Translations under genes and position numbers: made by a program | Assembly: GCA_019925795.1 (NCBI GenBank) | Contig: CM034300.1 | Span: forward strand, 56,092,873 to 56,156,872 | Direction of reading: 5' to 3' | DNA: 64,000 nucleotides | DNA from: Dendrobium chrysotoxum | Lineage: Eukaryota; Streptophyta; Magnoliopsida; Asparagales; Orchidaceae | Shown: piece after piece, positions 10,010-22,129 of the stretch | How positions within the stretch are numbered: the stretch's first letter is position 1 | Layout: each line of letters starts with the position of its first letter | Notes under the pieces: generated by a model | Told to the model about the DNA's origin: nothing | What the model saw: the letters and a program-made list of their open reading frames with translations, nothing else | Database searches by the model: none

Positions 10010-10784
10010 TGCCGCCGGCCATCACTATTGAACTTTCAATGGACGATCATTGCTAGACCTCAAGTTGACCACCCGCGCTGCCATCAAACCACTACCCAAA
10101 CATCGTGTCAGAACTTCGTCTTACCATAATTGCTGGGTCTCCACTCGGCCATCACCATTCAACCACTGTCTCCCACTGACTATCGTCCTCGGACTACCAT
10201 GGTCCAACTAGGGTCTTCAAATAGATTTAACCTAACTACAGTCTTTTTGACTATCGTCTTCCGCCGATTACGGCCCCTATGACCTCCATATCTCCCTAAT
10301 TTTGGTCCTTCTAAGCTTTTCACTTGCCAACTATGATTCTTTCTACCTCCAACACTCGATAGTAGTCCCTTTGACCCTTATTGTCTAACTACGGTCTCTC
10401 CGACCTCTATTTTTGGACTACCATTCACTTAATCTCTATCGCATAACTATGATCCCACCAACTTCTATTTCCCAACTATAATCCCTCTGACCTCGATCAC
10501 CGTCCAATTACGATCCTTCTAACCTTCTTTACTCGTCGGCTATGGTCCATCGACATGTGCCGCTTTACTATGATCCCTTTGACCATCGTCTCTCGACACT
10601 AATTCCATCAACGTCTGTCGCCACGCTATAGTCCATCTAACTTTCGTCGCCTGATTATGGTTCCTCTAACCATAGTACCTTACTGAATACGCTCCCTCTG
10701 ACTACCATCACATAGCAATGATCTGTCTGACTTTCGTCTCTTACCAACTACTATTCTTCTGTACTCCATTGCTCGCCAACTACC
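10010..10784. repeat. Degenerate minisatellite array 1 (~25-32-bp units)
   Basis: Irregular units of the form CAACTATGGTCCCTCTGACC followed by TCCATCGCC-like sequence repeat more than 20 times, heavily diverged. It begins with a preface containing CACTACCCAAACATC (about 10090) that also precedes array 2. It stops abruptly at CCAACTACC, where TGTGACACCC begins (10785). Confidence 0.7.
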
Positions 10785-13150
10785 TGTGACACCCTTAAAT
10801 CTAAATTTAAAAGAATTGTATATTTTATCTTTTAATAATAACAAAAATAACTTGAGCTATCTAATTTCTTACAAAAATAAAATACAAAAAATAAATAAAT
10901 ATTTGATCAAAATATTAATATACATATGTATTCTTTTTTTTTTTAATTATATACAATAATCAAGAGCCATACAATATAATACAATATTCATCCACTGCTA
11001 AGTACAAAAAATATCTAAAGATTAAAAGATAAAATAACAGCAAAACTCGAGGAATCCTATATTTGTTAAGTCTCACACTATCGATCCTCTTCTCCGATCC
11101 TAAATCATTTAAATAACATATAATGATCTAAAAATCAAGCATGTCACTAAAATCCTACAACTGCACTCAAAATACAAAAAGAAACAATATGCATGAAATT
11201 GGTCAATTCATAACTGTAACAGTCAATATGATCATGAATCTACTCGAAAATAGTAAAGTATATGTAGTAGCAGTGAAGCCTATAAACTAATAACTGATAT
11301 GGTATAGAGTTCAATAAAATAGTATAATACTGATGTCAAAGCAATAAAGTAGTAAACATGCACTTTTAGCTCATACATCATGGCAGTCCTATTAAATATT
11401 AAAGATATCGCATAAACCAGTAAAGCAGAAGTACTCAAGAGAACTGTCAAAATCCATAGCAATACGGTACATTACTTTTTAGAAATTGTATAGCTGGGTA
11501 TACATAATGTTCAATTATATCAATAGGAGTGTCAATAAGTAGCTTATATCATATGCTCAATAATAAGAATCACATGCTCATTAATAATAAATATGTAAAT
11601 TAGTACAATAGTAGTGGATAGACAGTAACAATAAAATAAATCACTAACACTAAATTAGTAACAGGGAAGAAGTACACTACATCTTATCCAAGTAATCATA
11701 CTAAAAAGCTAAGGAGTTCTGGCTGGTTTGGTATTTTCTATTAATTAGTAAATCAGTAATCATTTGCTCAATAAACAAAGTTGTCACTCTTACCTGTTAG
11801 TAAAGTAATTAAATTCTTATAACTCCAAATCAAATGAATTAGTAGAGCATAGCACTAAACCATAGTATTTAAAAGAAATCCCTCGGCCTACCATCCTGTA
11901 TAGGTTAAAATCAGTTTGTAGCCAACACCAGTAAATCACCAGTATTTACTTATCTTCATACATATTAGTACAATAATATTATAATAGTAATAACAACCAG
12001 CTATTACCTAATCACATGCCCATATTCACTCATAATACTTTTATAAAAATATATTCAGATTAAAATGCCAAAATCACTATTCCATGTAATTCGTATAAAT
12101 AATAATAACTATAATTTTAATCTATGAAATTATACCAATAAACTACAATGTCTAGAATAATCAATATTATGATATACAAAACATTATATAGTATAAGTTC
12201 TCCAAATCTAGAAAAAATACTATAAATTCAATTTGAAAAAATTAAATAGTTAAAAGAAAAATCATTGAAAATTGAAATAGGACAAAAGTCACCTACAACG
12301 GTTTGAGCAATTTTTGTAAAGTGGCAAAATGAACTGATAGCTAAAAATGAATTTTTCTTTCTTTTCTCCTCTTTCCCTTCTCCTTCCTCTTTATTTCCTT
12401 CTTGGGTATGCCGAGTGAGTGAGGGAGAGATGGTCTGTTGGGTTGAGAGAATATATATATATATATATAATGCTCTGGCCCAAGTGCCCTAGTACCGCTA
12501 TGCCGCATGCAGTTCTAAAGTTATAGTAATACGGAGAGCTATCGAACCTTGGCACCAATCACTAATGCTTCTCAGTGCCGCTGCACCAAAAAGTATAGTG
12601 CCATAGTGATCCATGTAGTTTTGTAAAATTTTTTTGAAAATTTATATTATTTAAAATTAGGACTTTTATAGTCTATTTTAGAAAAAATATCGTCTTTAAT
12701 ATTTCCACTAGGTAATAAAACTGGCACAAAATAAATCTGTTCGACAAAATTCAAATCTAATCAAAATCTTATTAGAGAATAAAAGTAAAATTGGAAATTA
12801 ATTTCTATTTTATGCAATTCATTCAATCACACATCATTTTATATGTAATAAAATGTCATGGCAATCAATCAATATTGAGTTTTCTACAAGTCAAATTCTT
12901 AGATTATTGTTGGTCTTCCTGATACCGTAAGTTGAGCAATCTTAGTATTAAGGGTAGTGTTGTCGGTCTTGGTGCAACAGAGGCCCCAAATCAATCTTTA
13001 TTAGTTTATCTCATTGCACCAACTCAAAAAATTCCTTAATCCATAGAGGTACTAACAAATCCTCGATTCCCTAATCAATCCTTAAATTTATTTCATTTTT
13101 CTTCAGCAATGAGGATCAAAGCATAGGTTACAATATCTATTAGTTTTATT
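10785..13150. other. A+T-rich interval, possible Ty3/Gypsy-type LTR remnant
   Basis: The interval starts TGTGACACCC, a start shared by many plant Gypsy LTRs, exactly where array 1 is cut. It holds no coding sequence. An (AT)n run lies at 12451-12469, with a somewhat richer stretch at 12470-12600. I could not find a matching LTR end, a primer-binding site or a target duplication, so the LTR reading is only a suggestion. Confidence 0.25.
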
Positions 13151-13189
13151 TCCTTACATCCATCATCGCCAAACTTTCACCTGCTGATC

Positions 13190-14140
13190 ATCATCAAAAC
13201 TCAGCCCAACTATCACTGTTGGACCACCTCTAGACAACCACCTCTATAAAACCACCACCCAAACATCATGTTAAAACTCCATCTAGAAAATATTGCAAGG
13301 TCTCAACTTAGCCACTGCCATTTTTCCATCATCTCCACCAACTATGGTACTCGAACTACCAACTACGGCCCTTTTGATACCATTTCCCTCTCACTACAGT
13401 GCCAGCCTACTATGGTCATTCTGGCCTCCATTGCTCGTTGACTACGATTCATCTGACCTCATCACCTTAAAATAGTCCCTTTGGCCCTATTATATAACTA
13501 CAATCTCTCTGATATATGTTGTTTAACTACAGTCCCTCCGACATATGTAATTTGACTGTGATCCCTCTGACCTCTATCGCCTGACTATGATCGATCCGAC
13601 CTTCATCACCTTTTGACTATGGTCATTCTAACCTCCATTACCTGTTGACTATTGTCCCTATTGCTTGTGTTGGTCTACTATAGTCCATCTAACCTATGTC
13701 ATTGACCAACTCTAGTTCCTTAGGCCTGAGTCGCCCAACTACGATCCCTCCAACCTCTATTTCTAACTATGGTCCCTCCGACCTTCTTCGCTCGGCACCT
13801 ATCCTTGTAACCTCTATTGCGCGACTAGGTTCCTCCAACCTCCGTTGCCTAACTAGTGTCCCTCCAACCATTGTAGCTTGTTGACTATAGTCCCTTAGAC
13901 CACCATCACACGACAATGATCTATCAAACCCCCTTTGGCTATTGACTACTTTTCTTTTGTCCATCTTTGTCTGCCAACTACAAACACTTCAATCACAATA
14001 GCTCGTCAACTATGGTCCCTCTGAAAACCATCACAAAACAACTGTCCCTCTACCTCTGTCACCCACCTATTATGGTTCATCTAATTGCCCGGCTACTATC
14101 CTTGACCTCCACTGCACAATTATGGTCATACCAATCAAAC
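13190..14140. repeat. Degenerate minisatellite array 2, related to array 1
   Basis: Same unit type and same orientation as 10010-10784 (GACTATGGTCCCTCCGACC-like units), preceded by the same preface (CCACCCAAACATC, about 13258). It continues for about 150 bp beyond the point where array 1 is cut. Short open frames inside (13293-13475, 13696-13884, 13967-14404) are by-products of the repeat. Confidence 0.7.
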
Positions 14141-15389
14141 GAGCATGCCAATGTTTTCTCAAGACCAGCTATCATATCATTAGATTCTTCCAACTCCTAT
14201 CATGTGATTTTATCTATACGATGTATATTTGCTACATTAAGCCAACATCTTCCCCCGAGGAAATGCATAATTTGTAATCAACGAAAATACTTGTGGAATT
14301 ATTATAGCTGGGCTAGGCCCCTTGGTTTTTTTCCTTTCTTGGGTTTTTCATGTATGGTGTCTCTTATAATTGCTGCACCTCTCTCTCTCATGTGTGTGTA
14401 CTAAATCTTCGTACAAATCTTGGATGTTAACTCACCATCTCTATATTACTGCGAATGTTTCGACATGAACAAGTTTCATAAGTAAGAACACTAAAAGGAT
14501 AAATATCAAAATTCATACTGTCCATACGTTTTTGTGCAAGCTCTACAATTTTTTTAAAATTCATAAATGTATCGCTAGACCTCATATCAATAATAAAATT
14601 CTTATATTAGTTGTCAAATATATTGATATTTAAATTAAAAAATAATAATTGATAAAATTTAGTCAGTCATACCAATTATTTTTTATTGAAAACTGAAAAT
14701 AAATCACATGGATTTAAGTGCACGTCACATATAAATTACTGAATATTTATTTCATCAATCTTATTATTAAGCTCTTAAAGTTGATATCTCACACACAAAA
14801 AAAAAAAGTTTAATTTGATAATAATACCTATTTGTAACTGCATGTCCCCTTCATATCTATGGCATTACAAAAGTATCGTCTTGATCTCAGTGAAATAATT
14901 TTTGTGTCTTCTTCTCTGATCAATTTCTGTTTTCGAAGTTCAAAGAAATCATTCAGCTGCGTAGAAATTAGCCCATCTATATTTAGTTGAAAGCCCAAAA
15001 GGCCATAGTTACATTGTTACTCAAAGGTAGGAATTTTGCTACTAAAGATTTAAATTTAAAAATTCGACACAATTTTATATGTTTTTGCTTGTTTACTTTG
15101 CGTAGTTCTTCTATGTTTGAAAAGCTAATCGAGACGAGTTAACCCACAATTTCATTATTTTTTTCTTATAAATTAAGTTTTATTATTCCTAATCACAGTT
15201 ATTTTATTTTCTTTTTGTTCTTGTGTAAGAGATTAAGGGAGATGCCACCTTTTGGAATGCTATAGTTTTATCATAAAGAAGAAGGAGCTTCTTTTTTACC
15301 GCTTCCTAAAATAACTTTCTAGTATAAAAATTTTTAATTCAAGAATTTTTTTTTCTCTGCAAGCTGTTTTAAAAAGTAGTTAGAAAGCT
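14141..15389. other. Gene-free A+T-rich interval
   Basis: I see no coding region, RNA gene or clear repeat between array 2 and the target-site duplication of LINE2. Confidence 0.5.
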
Positions 15390-15404
15390 ATGCAAAACGA
15401 ATTC
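15390..15404. repeat. Target-site duplication of LINE2, left copy
   Basis: ATGCAAAACGAATTC matches ATGCAAAATGAATTC at 21663-21677 with one difference. It flanks the poly(A) end of the minus-strand LINE2. Confidence 0.85.
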
Positions 15405-15474
15405 TTTTTTATTTTTCTGAAGAAATGTTATTGGCATTAAAGAGCAAAAAAAAAGAAAGGAACTAACCAAATAG

Positions 15475-15990
15475 CTACGTGATAGGCAACCTATCACATT
15501 CCATCCTAATCAGGTCAACAAAACCTGTAGGAAGTTCAGAAAAAACAAAATTGTCCCAAAGAAAATCACCTAAAAGAGCTGGACGAGCACAAAAGTTAGC
15601 AGCTCTATTACAATCTCTAGATACAAAATTAAAAATAACACTCTTAAATATATCTAGAAACGAAAAATCCAGGCGCTGAACTTGCATCTTACGTCCAGCA
15701 ATAGAAGAGACTGAGCTTTGCAAAAGACTAATCATATTCTTATTGTCACCTTCAATAATGATACCTTTTTTATCTTCCATCCAATCCTTTGCAAAGAATT
15801 TGAAATTAAAAATAGCAATTAACTCCATCAGCGAGATATCCCAATGTATCATCTGCTTCCCATAGGCGAACAATAATCTTCCTTTGTCATCTCTTAAAAC
15901 ACAAGCAATAGAAGCCAAATTCGACTCTAATAAGGATGCATCCACATTCAATTTGATCCAATCTTTAGGAGGAGGATACCAAGCATTCAA
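15475..15990 (-). pseudogene. LINE2 ORF2: RNase H domain
   Basis: This 171-codon open segment has the plant LINE RNase H pattern: LNVDASLL with the first Asp, a Glu block (LMELIAIFNFKFF), an Asp block (IIIEGDNKNM) and a last block RDCNRAANFCA, where the usual fourth acid is Asn. A region with stops (15991-16380) joins it to the RT part. It ends at 15475 beside the 3' UTR. Its presence places LINE2 with the RNase H-bearing plant L1 group, unlike LINE1. Confidence 0.85.
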
Positions 15991-16380
15991 TAGCCTAGGC
16001 TGATTAGTATCTCAGTTCGTATCAATTGGAAACAATTGAGGTTGAGAAAACTGAGTAAGAATATGGGTAGCTATAAAACAGAAGCAGATGGAACCTCCTT
16101 CCCATGTTTGAAGAAATTCCTTGACCTCCAATTATGATATACAGCAGCTATATAAATTTTTGCCATCCCTTTATTAACTTTAGAAGATTCTTTCAAACCC
16201 TCTAGACAATGGTAAAGATTAGGGAAAGAATATAAGTTGAAACCCCATTGCTTAAAAACATGAATAATTTCTTTAAGCTTAGTACAAGAAGAAGAAATAT
16301 GATTCAAATCCTCATCTACCGAACAACCCCTCGGAAGACAGAATTATCCATAAGTCTTCTATAATTCAACCAAGTATTGT

Positions 16381-18337
16381 TTAGTAAACAATCATTGCAA
16401 AGCCTCCACCAAAAAGGACTTCTTTAGGAGAACATTTAAGCTTTGTCATCCAATTTAGATCCATACCAGGAAGTTGAATATCTCTATAGGACGCATCATA
16501 AGCCAATGAGGTAATAGATCTCCGAGAAAGAGCTCCAACTAATTTCGAAAAATCTTCATCTGCTTCCCGATCAATCAGAATAGCACGGATTCTTTGAACC
16601 ATATCATCAAAGAAATAGATATTTAACGAAGGGATGTCCCATTCACCATTTTCATTCAAAAGAATATTCACACTGCAATTATGAAGTCCCTGTAAATAGC
16701 CCGTAGCAGGCCACTTACATAACAGTGTATCAAGGATCCAAATGTCATTATTAACACTTATCTTTGACCCATTACAAACATGCCATCTAATTAATGGTTT
16801 TAAAAATTTAGCACCATCTTTAACAATACACCAAGCTAGAGAATCAAACCTCTTGATATCTTCACTCCAAATATTATCACCATCTTTAGCCTTTAGAGTT
16901 CTATTGAGAAGCGAATCTTTGTTGTGAATAAAGCTCCAAGCTAGCCTAGCTCTGACAGGACCCAATCTTTCAGCTGCTCCTTGAATACCAAGGCCTCTAA
17001 GCTTTAAAGACGTACACAACCTTCTCCAAGAAATAAAATGCAACCCTTGTCTACCATGATCATTATGCCATAAAAAGTTCATATAGATTTTGTCGATATC
17101 ATGAAGGATTCCTTTAGGTATCAAAGAATGTGCCATAAAATAAGTAGGAATAGAAGAGAAAGTGGATTTGACTAAAATAATTCTTCCAGCTAAAGAAAGG
17201 GACCGAGATCCCCAAGTATTAATCTTATCCATAGCCTTTTGTTTCACATGTTGGAAGGCTTATGTTTCCAATCTTCCAATAGCCAATTTAACACCAAGAT
17301 AAGTAATTTCATCCACCATTGGGATGCCTAAGAAACCATTAATCTTCCTTCTCCTTAATAAAGAAACAGATTCCCATAGAGGATCATGGATTTAGACATA
17401 TTAATCTTTTGGCCAGTCCAATTGCAGTAATCTTTCATAATTTTCTTGAAGATTCTAGCTTTCTTCCTTGAGGCTTCAGCCATCACCAAAACATCATCCG
17501 CATATAAAAGATGTGAAATTAATCCCTCATTATTTGTTAGTTTAATGCCAAGTTGCCAACCTCTTCCTTGAATAATTTTTTATAAAAGTTCAGAACATAG
17601 GATAAATAATGATGGAGAAAGAGGGCATCCCTGTCAAAATCCACACCCAGCCGTGATCCATTTACTATAGTTACCATTAAAATTGATAGAAAACTTTGGA
17701 TGACTTATGCATTGAAAAATAAGATTGACAAAAATTTCTGGAAAACCCATCAATCTTAAAATCTAAATAAGAGTATCCCAGCACATACTATCATAAGCTT
17801 GTTCTATATCTAGTTTAATCAACATAAAACCTAGTTTAGCCTTGGAGAATCTGAGTTTATTAATGACTTCTTGAGCCAATAAATAATTATCAGAAATTGT
17901 TCTACCCAAAATAAAAGCACCTTGTTCTATCGAGATAATAGAAGGAAGAAAAAATTTTAGCTTATTAAGGATCATACTAGCCACCATCTTATAAATAGTT
18001 TGACAAAGGCTAATGGGGCGGAATTTAGACAATTCTGAAGCATTGTGAACTTTTGGGATGAGAACTATTAAAGTTTCTTTCCAATCATTAGGCATCACTC
18101 CTGAAATGAAGAAGCTATGAACCACATTCCACGTGTCTTTACTCACCATTTTCCAGAAACATTAGAAAAGCACGCATTGACTCCGTCTGAACCTGGAGAT
18201 TTGTTGTTACCCATTTTGAATAACGAATTACAAAGATCTTCTCTAGTAAAATCTACTTTTAAGAACTTCTTCATATCTTCATTCACTTGAGCATTAGCAA
18301 AGGAAGGCCAATTCTGTAATGAATAACTACGCATCAT
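16381..18337 (-). pseudogene. LINE2 ORF2: reverse transcriptase and connection
   Basis: Non-LTR RT in several frame pieces. 18143-18337 holds MGNNKSPGSDGVNACF. 17763-18149 holds LIVLIPKVHNASELSKFRPI and a LIKLDIEQAYDS block with the first catalytic Asp. The following piece has a stop before QGCPLSPSLF (about 17600), and the active-site YADD is intact at 17493-17504. 16381-17247 carries the C-terminal part (INTWGSRSLSLAGRIILVKS, ISWRRLC, LRGLGI), which is typical of plant L1. Stops and frameshifts lie at about 18145, 17763, 17580 and 17250. All catalytic Asp residues I can place are present. Confidence 0.88.
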
Positions 18338-18514
18338 CCATTTATTTTGAAAATACTTCAGGAATTGTGCTTGAATACCTTCTGGGTCTATTTGAACATC
18401 GCCATTAGGAAGAGTAATTTGATTAATAAGATTTCCATTATGTCTAGCAGACGCCTAAGAGTGGTAAAAATGAGAGTTCTGATCACCATCCTGTAACCAA
18501 ACAGCTTTCAAGCG

Positions 18515-19568
18515 CTATCTCCACCAAGTAGCTAATCTAGCGAGAGTAACATTTAATTCATGAATAGACTTTCTTAGCAGTAGCAATTTTTCAGGACTAA
18601 GGCCCCCAACCGAAACACTTTCTTCTTCTTGTAACAGAACAATGTTGGCTTGCAGTTTGGATTTGAGCTCATTAAGTTCCTTCAACTTATTCTTACTCCA
18701 AAAGAATAAATTCTTAAATGATCTTTTAATCTTCTTTTGAAGAATCACAGCAGCAGAACCCTCATCATTCCTTCTCCAAGCATTTGAAGAAATACCCATG
18801 GATGCTTCATAAGAGCACCAAATATTCTCAAATTTAATGCCATTCTTTTTAAACTGAGAGGAGTTACAAAGATTCAGCAACAACGGGTAATGACCTGAGG
18901 CAATTCTAGGTAAATGCTTTGTGACCGCATAAGGAATATACTCCAGAGATTTAGAATTTAAACAAATTCTATCCAATCTTTCCCAAATGCGAGCTAGAAC
19001 TTTTTTATTGTTACACCAAGTATATTTTGGTCCAATTGTACTAATATCATAATAATCATTGTTAGAAAAGAATTCTTTCATTTCTTGGGGTTCTTGTGAA
19101 AAAATGAATCTCATCCCACCTTTCTTCTCTTCTTTGGTAAGAATACAATTAAAATCTCCTCCCATAATACATGGTATATCTTTAGAAGTACGTTCTTCAA
19201 TAGTCTTCCATAAGCTTCTTCTTTCATGAAGATCTTTACTACCATAAACAATAGAAACAACCCAATCAACATTGTTAGGAGAAGTCAATCTTCTAATAAC
19301 CACCTGATCAGTTGAATTGATCACCAAAAAAGCAGAAATGCTTTTCTTCCATAAGGAAAGAATTCCACCTGCAATTCCTCTAGCGGCTAATTGAAAGAAA
19401 TCCTAGTCTTTACCAATGATTCTTTTAACATCATCCTTATCAGTATTGCTAAGCTTAGTTTCCATCAAGCCAATAAAAAAAACATCATTCTCCATAACAA
19501 CACTTCTTAAGTACAAGAAGCTTCTTTTTTCTTAGCTCCCTTACAATTCCAAAACAATAAAGAAGACA
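18515..19568 (-). pseudogene. LINE2 ORF2: AP-type endonuclease domain
   Basis: The domain nicks target DNA to prime reverse transcription. It opens with MSSLLFWNCKGA at 19568. After a frameshift it holds the catalytic Glu block (LMETK, about 19470), GGDFN (about 19160) and GPKYTW (about 19025). The final His block reads S-G-H at 18890-18898; the family normally has S-D-H, so the catalytic Asp is replaced by Gly. A stop lies near 19405. The long open part is 18515-19327. A charged linker to RT follows. Confidence 0.85.
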
Positions 19569-20116
19569 TTAAGATATGAATGGGGAGGAGGCCCCAACCC
19601 TATCACCATCTCCTCTTCTATGTCTTTGTTTATCTTTTATAGGACCCAACATTTAAAGCTCCTTGCTAAACTTCAATTTCTGATGGGATGACTTTGGAGA
19701 AGAATCTCTTACATTTTTAAGGACTTTAGACCCATCACAAGAACTGATACTACTCATATTGCCATTGACAATAGATTTACCTCGATCAGACTGCAATACA
19801 AAGGAATGCGACTTGAAGTCCATCCCCTATATCAAATGGCACTCTCTTGGAATCAAACCATTTGATTTATCTACAACCGATTCTTTGATAAGAACAATTT
19901 CTATAGCATGCCCCATAGAAGCGTCTCCTCTCAAACTTTTAATGCAACCTCCTTCAGAAGGATTCTGGATATAAGTTGTGATAACAGCACCCTCCACAGG
20001 AGAGTTACCACTGGTCTCAAGCATAATATTACCCAAAGATTTATCATATATATTGGAAGAATTAAGACCATTATCACCTTGGTCTGGCAAAAATTCCCCC
20101 TCTTCAATCACATTAT

Positions 20117-21629
20117 TTAATTTAACAAGAATCTTATCAGAAATAGGAATATTCTTAGGACTTTTATCATCAACTGCAGAAACATCCCTAGCAATATCCA
20201 AGACATCATTACACAAACTCCCCTCTTCAACCACGGTACCCAATAAAACCATAGGGTCTGCAGAAGTAGAAACGGGTCCTCAGGATTCAATGATACTTCC
20301 TCAGTTGGATTAGAAATAATAGCACACTTATGAAGAGAATGGCCAATCCTTCCACACTTCAAACATAAAGAAGAAATTTTCTCGTATTGTATTTTTTGGA
20401 AGAATCTACCAGAAGAACCTTCAACCCATATGCCATTGGGTAGTTGAGAATCCAAGTTTATACGTACACAGACTCTTGCAAATTCACGTCTTCCCTAGTT
20501 GAACATATTGCCATCCAAGAGTAAAGGCATTCCAATCTTAGATGCAATTCTAGGGATATTAGTTTCATCCCAGCAAAAAAATGGAAGGTTAGGAAATCTA
20601 ATCCACACCCGTGAAAATAAAATTTTCATATATAAAGGAGAAAAATCAGGACTCCAAATTTCCATACAAATAATATGTCCTCCAACAAATCAAGGACCTC
20701 AGCTGAATATAGCATCTTTGGCATTAGCAGACCAAAATGAACACAATAACCAATCATTTCTTAAATTGGTAATATGAAAATTCCCATAATTCTTCCATTG
20801 TCTTCTTAATTCTATATTAATCATAGAAAAAGGGAGAGACAAACCGAAGACTTTAACAACCAGAGAATTATGAAGTTGATGTATATTTGCAATTTTTTTA
20901 ACGTGATCCAACTTCACAGCCACTCCATCCTAAGACATTTCCACCACCGGATTGAAATTTCCACTTTGATATGAGGCTTTTTCAAAGTGTTTGATAAATC
21001 ATTCACCCATAAAATAGAGTTATCGCTCACATTACCATATTCAACATTATGAGAATTAAAGACACCAATCTTATTACCCACATCCACCACAGGAAAAGTT
21101 TTATCAGAAACTGGAAAACCAGGAATACTACTAGAAAGATGACTCATATTAGAGGTGATATGAGAAAAACTAGAAGGAGAAGGTTTTAAGAGCACCTGAT
21201 CATATGAATCTTTACTACCAGCCTCAGGTTTAAGAGATACAGATTCAGAAGGTTTAAAGTTATTAAACCTATTAACCTTCAAAATAGGACCAACCAAGGA
21301 AGAAGCCTCAAAATCATTAGATTTATTTGAAAACTAGAATCCGAAACCAAGGAGATTTGATTACCATAATTCTTTGAAGAAATACGACAATCTTCAGGTA
21401 AAATGGATTTACCCTTATCATCCAAAGAAGAGAAATCTTTGACTACAGAACCTTTGATTGCGTCCGGATTATCTTTGATGATTAATGGAGAAGTCAAACC
21501 ATGATAGCGAAGAGAACCATCAGAGGTGGACGGAATGATCGTCGATGAACACCGTCGATCATCCCCCGCCATAACCGAAATTCGAAAAAACTGGGATTTA
21601 CTCTCACTAGAAATGAGATTTTCTCTCAC
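20117..21629 (-). pseudogene. LINE2 ORF1: nucleic-acid-binding gag-like protein
   Basis: ORF1 of plant L1 elements binds element RNA. Here it starts at or near 21629 or the in-frame Met at 21573 (MAGDDRRCSST). It is Ser/Lys-rich with low complexity for about 220 residues. It then shows a fold-like block typical of the DUF4283 region (about 20700-20923, with WKNYGNFHITNLRNDWLLCSF) and a CCHC zinc knuckle C-x2-C-x4-H-x4-C at 20324-20365 (CLKCGRIGHSLHKC). Frameshifts near 21290, 20915 and 20700 and several stops break it. A Ser/Glu-rich tail runs on to about 19600. The knuckle is complete, so the damage is in the frame rather than in the motif. Confidence 0.82.
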
Positions 21630-21662
21630 TAAAAATAGGATTTTCTCTCACTTGCCTCACTC

Positions 21663-21677
21663 ATGCAAAATGAATTC
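21663..21677. repeat. Target-site duplication of LINE2, right copy
   Basis: ATGCAAAATGAATTC, the partner of 15390-15404. It sets the 5' end of LINE2 at 21662. Confidence 0.85.
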
Positions 21678-21686
21678 AAAGACTAA

Positions 21687-22071
21687 GGGTGCATTTGGGA
21701 TGGCTTCACCACTGCTTTGCTTTATAAAAAATTGTTAAATGCTTGTTTGGGGCACTGCGTCAGAACCAAGTTAGAAAAATTTTTACAACCCGTCGCTGCT
21801 TCCTGCGACCTTTCATTGCCTCCCACGGTCCGCTGCTTCCTGTGGTTTTGAAGGGAAAAAATGTCATAAATGCCCCCATTTGTGCGAGAGTGCTTCTCCC
21901 TCGTCATCAGTGATTTCATCTCGTGATGACGTCGAAGCAGCTGCCGTAGCATGGGGGGCAATGGTCATGACGATGCGGCACTGTTTAGATCTAGCACCTC
22001 TCTTCCGCAGCGACATTTGCCTACAATACATCTTTGATTCCTTTGGTTTGGGTTTTCTCATCGCTCGCTTC

Positions 22072-22129
<58 letters not shown>

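Larger units (their letters stand above)
15405..21662 (-). mobile_element. LINE2: full-length L1-type retrotransposon
   Basis: This 6.26-kb element lies on the minus strand between a 15-bp target-site duplication. It begins near 21662 with an ORF1, continues into ORF2 (endonuclease, RT, C-terminal zinc-region-like part, RNase H) and ends in an A-rich tail (plus-strand T-rich 15405-15418). This is the order of plant L1 elements carrying an RNase H domain. All parts are broken by stops and frameshifts, so it cannot move by its own proteins. It shares no long identity with LINE1 and lacks the same 3' UTR, so it is a separate lineage. Confidence 0.9.

Noticed and set aside
10010..10784. CRISPR-like array
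   Set aside because: Units are degenerate, without constant repeats and unique spacers of fixed length, and the context is eukaryotic.
13293..14404. Short frames in the second minisatellite array
   Set aside because: They follow the repeat units, and their peptides are just the translated repeat.
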